A stretch of 64,000 bases of DNA from Bartonella grahamii subsp. shimonis (GTDB lineage Bacteria > Pseudomonadota > Alphaproteobacteria > Rhizobiales > Rhizobiaceae). Both the position numbers and the translations under genes were made by a program. The stretch is from assembly GCF_036327415.1 (NCBI RefSeq), contig NZ_CP123961.1, forward strand, positions 744,001 to 808,000, given 5' to 3'. The notes under the pieces were generated by a model. That model did no database searches, was not told the DNA's origin, and saw nothing but the letters and a program-made list of their open reading frames with translations. Shown here one piece after another: positions 39,977-47,500 of this stretch. The stretch's first letter is position 1; every line of letters starts with the position of its first letter.

Positions 39977-40076
39977 AATTGATAGAGGAAATATGGAGCG
40001 TTTATAACGCAAGTTTTGAGGATCATCTATGAAAACCCATACTTTAGATGATGTTGCACAATTGGTTGATAAGTGA
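39949..40076 (+). pseudogene. Fragments of two more SUKH genes
   Basis: From about 39949 the DNA encodes, with a frame change, FLEKNYGRGEI and then SVYNASFEDHL, matching the interior of SUKH paralogue 1. At 40029 a new SUKH start (MKTHTLDDVAQLVDK) ends at a stop after 15 codons. These are junction scars from loss of intervening cassettes. Confidence 0.7.
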
Positions 40077-40082
40077 ATAATT

Positions 40083-40142
40083 ATGCGAACTAAAGACGTG
40101 ACAGAGATTTTAAGAGAGATTAGCTGGGAGACGAAAGACTAG
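40083..40142 (+). pseudogene. Fragment of the start of the 857-residue modular protein
   Basis: MRTKDVTEILREISWETKD then TAG. It parallels MQTKDAAEILKSLGCEPYRD at the start of the gene at 40566, in both DNA and protein, and so is a broken second copy of that gene's first codons. Confidence 0.6.
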
Positions 40143-40205
40143 CTATTATTTACAGTTGTAGAACAGTATTAGCGTGAATAAGCTGCGACTTATGGAGAAT
40201 AATCT

Positions 40206-40559
40206 ATGAACTTTTCTTTTAAAAAAATACATCGCCCTGATATTATTTATGTGGAGAAAGGTGTATTAAAAGTTATTGATATAAAAACTGGTAGTTCTCA
40301 ATTAACAGAATGTCAAAAAGATTTTGAAATAGCGTATAAAACAGGAGATGCAAAACCTTTTGGAAAAATTATGAAACGCTATCTAGGGGCAAATAAGGAA
40401 CAGCTTAATAAATACCAAGAAGATTTGAAAAAATTTGAAGGAGATGCAGAGCTTCTGAAAGAGTTTAGAGACAATTGGAGTGAAAATCAAATAAACAAAG
40501 AGTGGAATAGAATAATTCCTTATACAGTTAGCTGTTATCCGGGGGTTGGAGAAGAGTGA
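40206..40559 (+). CDS. Small orphan toxin-tip-like protein, PD-(D/E)xK-type motif
   Basis: 117 residues with GGAG before the ATG. The first part, R10-P-D12-I-I-Y-V followed by VLKVIDIKTGSSQLTECQKD (D25-x-K27), has the D...DxK-Q pattern of restriction-endonuclease-fold toxin tips found at CdiA/RHS C-termini. The remainder is helical and charged. It has no secretion domain, so it is either a detached tip (silent cassette) or an unrelated small protein. The 857-residue gene begins 6 bases after its stop, as an immunity gene would. Confidence 0.5.
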   Translation: MNFSFKKIHRPDIIYVEKGVLKVIDIKTGSSQLTECQKDFEIAYKTGDAKPFGKIMKRYLGANKEQLNKYQEDLKKFEGDAELLKEFRDNWSENQINKEWNRIIPYTVSCYPGVGEE

Positions 40560-40565
40560 AACATT

Positions 40566-43139
40566 ATGCAAACTAAAGATGCAGCAGAAATATTAAAAAG
40601 TCTAGGCTGTGAGCCCTATCGTGATGAAGTAGGCGATACATTTGCCTATTATTATCTTCCGGATCGTATTGTGGATTTGAGCTATGGTGTGAAACACGAA
40701 AAGGATGGTGAGAAATTTTGGCTATTAGCTAGTATCACAACTGCTTCTTATAGTCTTGCTTGTGAATATTCTAGGGGACAAAAGTCGCGGTATGGATATA
40801 TACTCTATCCAGAAATAGCTGATTTCGGGGTTACGGTACCGGATCTTTCAGAAAGTCATATTGAATCTTCTTTAAACAAAGCCATTACTTGGGCAAAAAC
40901 ACGAAATATTGAACAAAAATTACATGAAGAAGCTGCTAATCATTCTCTTGTCGCAAAGGCTTTGCTTGGCGATATAGAAGCTTTAAGGAGTTATGAGTCT
41001 ACGCCCAAATTAAATGTATCAGAATTTTCTGATTATAAAATGATGACGTGGATTGATCGCCTTATTTTATTTGCACAGGCCTATAAGAATGGGGAGTTAG
41101 ACGATATTCTAACGCGCAAAAAGCCCAAACAGCGCTCGATAAGCCTTACTGCAGCAAGCCGTATTCTCAAAACGCAAGGGTGGGTTTCTACGGAACTTGG
41201 AAAGATGTGGCTCTCTTTGCCAGATCGTTTTATTCAGTTTGATTTTGGTTTTGTACGCCTCCATGATCAGTACAATGTCCGTCTTGAAGCTGAGATCTCT
41301 AACGAAGAGATTTCTGTAGCTTGTCGTTATATTCACTATAGGAGAGAATATAATTGGATACGACCTACAGATATTTATCAGTCTTTTAATACGATTGGGG
41401 GAGGGATTTTTAGTGGTTTTGGTAAAGGGATTGATATTTGTGTAGAGACGTTGAATGAGCAAGAGTTAACACAAATCTCTGAGCGGATAATACAATGGGC
41501 ACGCGCCCAAGACTTGCAAGCGTCGATCGAAAGCAAAACAGTTGTTCAAAAATATAGTTACGATACAGATATAGTTTGGCATTTGGCTTGTTTAGCGTTG
41601 AGAGGTCGAATTGATATCCTGAAATCTTATCAAAGTTTTCTAAAAGCAGGTACGATTTCTGAACATTTGGATGATGATGACGTAGAAAAATATGTTAACC
41701 ATGCCGTTGAATTTTCTGAAAAACATCTGAAAATTCTTCATGAGAGAGAGGCTGCAGAAGCACATTTTGGTCCACAAGCTTTGATTACTTTCAATAAAGT
41801 TGCAGAGCAATTAAAACAAATGAGTTGGACAGTTTATCGGGATAAAAACTATGATCGTAATGCCTATTTTATCAGTAAAGACCGTATAATCAATATAATG
41901 TGCAGCCTTCAAAGTGATGAAGAAGAGCCAATTGTTGTATTTAAGGCTTCCCTTTCAACACTTGGCTTTTCCACTGCTCATAGAGAGATTTTCTATAATA
42001 TGCCTCAATATATAGCCCTCAAAGAATCAGAAGAAGTTTATACAGTTTCTAGTACTGAATTGGATGAAGGCAAGCTAAAGCAGATTTGTACAGATATACT
42101 TGAATGGGCTGATCGGCAAAATGTCAATCAAATCATCTATGATTATGTAGCATTTCCCCCAGACAGTGAACTTGATCTTGTAGCGCGTCACCTTATTGCG
42201 CTTGTTTTGATTGGGGATGTTGAAAAGCTCAAATCTTATAAGGAGAATTTTAGAAAGGGAAACTCTTTAAGCTTTGTGAAAGGTATCACGAAATATACGA
42301 TTGACAACGCTCTTACTCTTGCACGGGGTTATCGAGCGGGTTTTCCAAAAAATGCTCCGATTTTAAGCTTGGATGCGCAAACAGCATCTGTTGCTTCTAA
42401 AACAACTTCTGTTGAAGTGGCAGAGGAAGTGGATGAAGTGGATGAAGTGGATGACACTGATGATCGTCTCACTATGGAAAGTGCTCATGCACTTTTGAAA
42501 AGCTTAGGTTGGTCAACCGAAAAAATCAATGGGGATGATTATGTAGCAAGTTATCAATTGGCTGATCGTGAAGTAGATATTCTTTATAACGATGAAAGTG
42601 CTAAAGATTGTCCGCAATTTGATAGCGCCTTTTTGATTAGCACGGGCATTCTTTCTACCGCGTGCAAATTCATTGATCCTACCCACACGGAAGATATTCC
42701 AGATATACAGCTTCATTTTGAAGCCAAGGGGTTAGAAATCTTTGAACCAGAAGTTACTGCGGATCGTTTAACACAGGCGCTTGATGATGCGCTAGAATGG
42801 TCGGTAACAGACATTGACCTTTCTAAAAGACTTCGCTCTGATTATGGCACTTTTCCTTGGCAACGGGATGCAACGTCTAAAGCAGACAATAAGGATTATG
42901 CTTTACTTCATCTTGGCGCTCTTGCTTTGTTGGGCGATGTTGAGACCTTACAATCTTATCAGAAAAGCTTTACGGCAGGTGATCATCTAGGTTTTGACGA
43001 GAGCATCAACAAAACCCACCTTGAACGTGCATTAGCTTTAGCCAAAGAAGTAGCAAAGGTGAAGCAAGTGAGCTACGCTTTGATTGAATGGGTAGCAAAA
43101 GATTTTGATAATCACTCAGAGCTTTCTAGCGAGGAATAA
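40566..43139 (+). CDS. Four-module repeat protein, candidate poly-immunity protein
   Basis: 857 residues with no signal peptide or TM segment. I see four copies of one ~200-residue module, starting near residues 1, 191, 404 and 634. Each begins with a helix of the type A-A-x-x-L-K-x-x-G-W, then a strand pair with [LS]-x-D-R-x-[IV]-[DQN] (LPDRIVDLSY, LPDRFIQFDF, SKDRIINIMC, LADREVDILY). Each closes with a helical part carrying L-x-G-[DR]-[IV]-[ED]-x-L-[RKQ]-S-Y (LLGDIEALRSY, LRGRIDILKSY, LIGDVEKLKSY, LLGDVETLQSY). An acidic linker (VAEEVDEVDEVDDTDD) precedes module 4. I do not recognise the family. Position behind a toxin tip, in an immunity-gene array, suggests that each module binds a different toxin; this is inference. 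Confidence 0.75.
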   Translation: MQTKDAAEILKSLGCEPYRDEVGDTFAYYYLPDRIVDLSYGVKHEKDGEKFWLLASITTASYSLACEYSRGQKSRYGYILYPEIADFGVTVPDLSESHIESSLNKAITWAKTRNIEQKLHEEAANHSLVAKALLGDIEALRSYESTPKLNVSEFSDYKMMTWIDRLILFAQAYKNGELDDILTRKKPKQRSISLTAASRILKTQGWVSTELGKMWLSLPDRFIQFDFGFVRLHDQYNVRLEAEISNEEISVACRYIHYRREYNWIRPTDIYQSFNTIGGGIFSGFGKGIDICVETLNEQELTQISERIIQWARAQDLQASIESKTVVQKYSYDTDIVWHLACLALRGRIDILKSYQSFLKAGTISEHLDDDDVEKYVNHAVEFSEKHLKILHEREAAEAHFGPQALITFNKVAEQLKQMSWTVYRDKNYDRNAYFISKDRIINIMCSLQSDEEEPIVVFKASLSTLGFSTAHREIFYNMPQYIALKESEEVYTVSSTELDEGKLKQICTDILEWADRQNVNQIIYDYVAFPPDSELDLVARHLIALVLIGDVEKLKSYKENFRKGNSLSFVKGITKYTIDNALTLARGYRAGFPKNAPILSLDAQTASVASKTTSVEVAEEVDEVDEVDDTDDRLTMESAHALLKSLGWSTEKINGDDYVASYQLADREVDILYNDESAKDCPQFDSAFLISTGILSTACKFIDPTHTEDIPDIQLHFEAKGLEIFEPEVTADRLTQALDDALEWSVTDIDLSKRLRSDYGTFPWQRDATSKADNKDYALLHLGALALLGDVETLQSYQKSFTAGDHLGFDESINKTHLERALALAKEVAKVKQVSYALIEWVAKDFDNHSELSSEE

Positions 43140-43220
43140 CCTCGCTCTTGGAAGGAGAGAAGTCTATTTAGAACACAGAATACATTGATTATTTTGAAAA
43201 AATCGAGGGGATTATGAAAC

Positions 43221-43565
43221 ATGAAATGGATAAAGAAAAAAATTATGGGAGCAGCTGAACCTGTGGAATTTAAAGGTCAAAAAGTTTATCAGGAAGATGA
43301 GCTGTTTGAGCCTGAAACAGTTTCTTCTTGGAAAGAAAAAGGACAGATAGTAACAGGTACAAATGTGGAAAGAATGGCATCAGGAAGAGCTCCTATTGGA
43401 GTCGATTTTAGGCCTATTATGTTACATCCTATGACACAAGAAGGTCCTATGGCTGAGGTTCTCTACTCATTTTATCAAGACAAGAGTTTTGTTGCTCCTA
43501 TGAAGCCAAAGGCAAATTTTATCAGAAAAGTTATTTGTTGGATTTCAAACAAAATTCCTAAGTAG
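43221..43565 (+). CDS. Degenerate LHH-type toxin tip (LHP variant)
   Basis: 114 residues, parallel to the LHH tip of the module at 36.3 kb: LFEPETVSSWKEKGQIVTGT, then NVERMASGRAPIG, then L68-H69-P70 where the active enzyme has L-H-H. The downstream catalytic part (AFHNKH, SAIDRDLFDKW) is gone and replaced by an unrelated basic tail. It is likely inactive, a remnant cassette. It might still act as a decoy for immunity proteins, but nothing supports that directly. Confidence 0.6.
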   Translation: MKWIKKKIMGAAEPVEFKGQKVYQEDELFEPETVSSWKEKGQIVTGTNVERMASGRAPIGVDFRPIMLHPMTQEGPMAEVLYSFYQDKSFVAPMKPKANFIRKVICWISNKIPK

Positions 43566-43675
43566 GAAAAAAAGAAAAAGTAATTATTGCAAATATTGAA
43601 ATAATATCCCTAAAAGGCGCTCTCTAAATTTTAATGATCATTCCCTTTAATTACATCATATATTGTAAATGCGAG

Positions 43676-43780
43676 ATGACTTTACAGAGACAGATGAGAA
43701 AAGAGCTCCGTCAAGAAAATATCTCTTATGATTTTATCAATCTCGTCCCAATTCCATTGGCTATAGTAGAAAAAGATTGA
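43676..43780 (+). other. Short frame, possible toxin-tail remnant
   Basis: 34 codons (MTLQRQMRKELRQENISYDF, then INLVPIPLAIVEKD). It has a clean protein-like composition but is too short to name. It lies in the 270-base gap before the next SUKH gene and may be the last piece of another toxin tip. Confidence 0.25.
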
Positions 43781-43836
43781 TCAGTAGAAACACTCATTAT
43801 GAGTAAAAACATACTGTTACTTATGGAGAATAAACT

Positions 43837-44307
43837 ATGAAAATTTATACTTTAGCTGATGTTGCACAATTAGTTGATAAATATCAGGATGTTATCGATT
43901 TTGGCACTGCAGAGGATGCGCCTGATGATATATGGATAAAGAAAGCTGAGGAAAGTCTCGGCTTACAGTTCACAACTTCTTATAAAGATTTTTTGAAAAA
44001 TTATGGAGGAGGAGAAATTGGAGGTGAAGAAATATTCAGTATTTATGAAATCTGTGCTGGTATTCCTGCTGGTGATATTGTTTACCGAAATTTGCTCGAT
44101 AGAAGAGATGGCTTTACGAACCTCAAACAGCTTGTTATTAGCACAACTGATTTTGGTGAGACATTTTACTTTGATTATACTCAGTTTCAGGATGGTGAAT
44201 GCCCACTCTACGTCAAGATTCCATCTGGAGCGTCACATTATTATGCAAGTAATTTTTATGAATTTCTCTGTAAAAGAATTAAAGAGCACGCAGGGGAAGA
44301 TTTATGA
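43837..44307 (+). CDS. SUKH immunity protein, paralogue 4
   Basis: 156 residues with the full SUKH layout (AEESLGLQFTTSYKDFLKNY, GGGEIGGEEIFSIYEI, TTDFGETFYFDYTQFQ). The last ~40 codons are almost identical in DNA to paralogue 1, including the ATGA junction into the next gene, so the two ends were recently copied. The leader 'ttatggagaataa' before the ATG recurs before 38352 and 40206. Confidence 0.85.
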   Translation: MKIYTLADVAQLVDKYQDVIDFGTAEDAPDDIWIKKAEESLGLQFTTSYKDFLKNYGGGEIGGEEIFSIYEICAGIPAGDIVYRNLLDRRDGFTNLKQLVISTTDFGETFYFDYTQFQDGECPLYVKIPSGASHYYASNFYEFLCKRIKEHAGEDL

Positions 44308-44591
44308 AAACCTATACCTTAGATGATGTTATACAATTAGTTGATAAATATAATGGTGATATTGTTAATTTTGCTAGCAAAGATAGGGAGTTTGATGATC
44401 TGGTGATTGAAAAAGCTGAGGAAATTCTCGGTTTACAATTCACATCATCTTATCCTTTTAAGATTGTATGTAAGCAATTTAACAAGAGAGGTATAGATTA
44501 TGGTTATAAGACTTTATACCCCTTTGTAAGGTTATCACACTCATTATGTGAGCATGCTTTAATAGGCTTATTCAGTTTCTCTTATTTCTAA
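44304..44591 (+). pseudogene. SUKH paralogue 5, truncated
   Basis: It begins as a SUKH protein (KTYTLDDVIQLVDKYNGDIV, AEEILGLQFTSSY) but the homology stops abruptly at about 44455. From there the frame reads unrelated sequence and runs into the 3' end of the restriction gene. This marks a recombination or insertion breakpoint between the immunity array and the restriction gene. Confidence 0.75.
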
Positions 44592-47500
44592 TTTTGGTAG
44601 TTTTTTCACGATTTTCATTGTTTCTAAACTTACGGTAATAACCCGTTGAAACAATTCCAATGGATAAGAAGGGTTGCCAACGGTCTCAACAGCATAGCGA
44701 TTGGCATCATTCACAATGCCACTCTTTTTATCAGTCTTTACACATTGACGCCCCATAACCCATTCAAGAGCGGGTTTACCATTGACGATATACTCATAAG
44801 CTTCAAGAGGGATATCTGTCATGATGATATTGCTATTATAAATAACAGTGGTTTTATCCTTTTCTTTACTATCCTTAATTTTTGCGAATTTCATTTCCGT
44901 TACATAATAAAACTTTTCTGGATTAGAGATCTCTGTAACTTTTGGATTACCCTTTTTAAAGGTCACGGGATAAGGTTCTACAGTTTCATAATTCACGTGC
45001 AAATGACCCAATTCACGTCCTGCTGTCACAAATTTCCAAAAATCTTCAGCATTCTTTACACAAGGGATACGAGGCAATTCTTTAGAGAGGTTATCAGCAT
45101 AACGAGTACGATAATCTTCCGAATGAAGTAGACCGTAAACATAATAGAATAGATCATCTTTAGTGATAGTTTCATTAGGATAAGCCGCTTTAAAATGGGC
45201 TAATCCTTCATCCGTAATGGCATCACGCCGTTGTAAACCAGCTATTTTGCTTTTTTCTGTAGAGATTGTAAATAAATGGGATTGTTGTTCATTTTTATTT
45301 TTTAAAGATGCAATATCTCCGTGAATATAGCGTGGAAAGCATTGACCTTTATCCACTACATCAAGATTAGGTAAACTTTCCGCCATAAGCACAGAAAACC
45401 CTGATTGAGTTCCGGTACCTGTAACTTGTATTACTTTATTTTCAACCGCTCTTCCCATTGGGAATATCCGCGGCATTTGATAGACTCTCTCATTAAAGGC
45501 GCGATTATAATAGAGCCATTGTTTTGTAAAAGGACGATAAAGGCTTTGCGTGAGGCATGTATCTTCAAGTTCAAAGATTTTTCCTCTTACTAATTCTTGC
45601 TTAACATTATGACTCCAACTTATCTTTCTCTCATCTGTATCAACGAAATTATTTACAGCTTTTGCACGTGTTTTACGGTCGGCATGTGTATAAGCATTAT
45701 TAAATCGTTTCACTTCGCTATTATAGAAGTTAATCATGTTATTCATATTTTTTGATAAAGCATCACGGCTAGAGTTGTATGTCCAAGCATCACGATTGGT
45801 TACGACCCCAAGAGAAAACGTTTCAAAGAGCTTTTTATTATTTCCCTTCTTATCACCTATTGCTAAAAATGTCTTAAAGCTATCATCACGTTGATGTATC
45901 CAATCCCCATGTTCGTCTGGTGTAATTATTTGCCAACCGTCGTCACGTGTAATGCCACTAACACTACCAAAGTCTTGAAGCATTCCAAGTTTTTTTTCGG
46001 TAGAAAGATCATTCCCAATATCATGATAGTAAATCTTACAGAGTTGGCTATTGTTTGGATTGCGCACAAAAATCGTTATAGCTATTCCATTTTGGCTTCC
46101 AGAACCAAAAACATTGCCTCCTTCCTTTGATAGCTCTTTTGATTTTATATTTTTTCGAATATCACCACGAAGGTTAATAATATAAATAGAAGAATATTCA
46201 TTCTGTAAGCATTTTCGCATGCCATCAGCAAATGTTTTATCTATCCATCCATTTCCAGAAATATAAGCTACAACACCACCTTGAGGACTCAAGCGATTAC
46301 TTGCCCACTTAATTGCGCGTATATAGCTATCATAGAGATTTCTTTTTAATGTTGCTTGAGATCTAAGTGCATACGTATTTTGAATACTTCTATCAAGTAT
46401 TTCATATTCTACATTTGCATTATTATCATTTTCACTTCTTTGACCTGTTGAATAAGGAGGGTTACCAAAAATAACTTCGATATTGAGTTTTTTCTGATGT
46501 TCCAAATACTCACTATTTTCTTTAAATAATTCTTGCAGCAAGTCTTTCTTTTCAAGCATCCGAAAGGTATCAGTTAAACCGATATGCTTGAAAGGTATAT
46601 AGTCTCCTTTTTTCAAACTATGATAAGTCGATTCAATGTTAATGGCTGCTATGTAGTACGCTAGCAAGACAATCTCGTTGGCATGGATATCATAACGAAA
46701 CTTATATTCCATATCCTCTGGTTTTATGAGCTTTGATTGTAAAAGCCTTGTGATAAAGGTACCCGTTCCAGTGAAAGGGTCAAGAATAGAAACTCCACGT
46801 GACCCCAAGCTTTTTCCAAACTCATTACGCAACACATCATCAACAGAATGAATGATAAAATCGACAACTTCAACGGGGGTATAAACAATCCCAAGCCTAT
46901 CCGTTGTCTTCTTAAATGCCTTGGTAAAAAAATCTTCGTAAAGCTTGATAATAAGATTTTGTCTTGCCTGTGGTTCTGTAATGCCAGAGGCACGGAACTT
47001 TACGCTGTCATAAAACTCTTGTAATTCCTTGGATTCCTCTTCAATATTGGTTTTATCGAGTTCTGTTAAGATTTTTTCCATTGCTTGCGAAATGGCATTG
47101 TTTTGTACAAATTCATTGCCCTCAAACAAAGCTTCAAACACAGGACGCGTTACAAGATGTTGCGCTAACATCTCAACGGCTTCTTCTTGCTTTATCTCAC
47201 TGTTTAAGTTGTTTTTTAATTCTTTATAAAACGTATCAAAGGCATGATAAGCTTCGCTTGTCTGATCAGAAAGCATAGTTTGAAGGCGTGTAATATGGTT
47301 TTGTGCAATCTCAGCAACATTGCCAGCCCAAATGCCCCAATAATCACTCATGGTAGATTTTTTAACAATCAGTGTTTTGAGAGCATTGGGAAACTCAACA
47401 AAAAAGGGTAATCTTCCTGTTACGCTATGACTATGTTGCGGTTCATGAGCTTGTGTCCCAATACGAAGTCCGGATTGTTCTGATTTTTCGTGGAGCGGGA

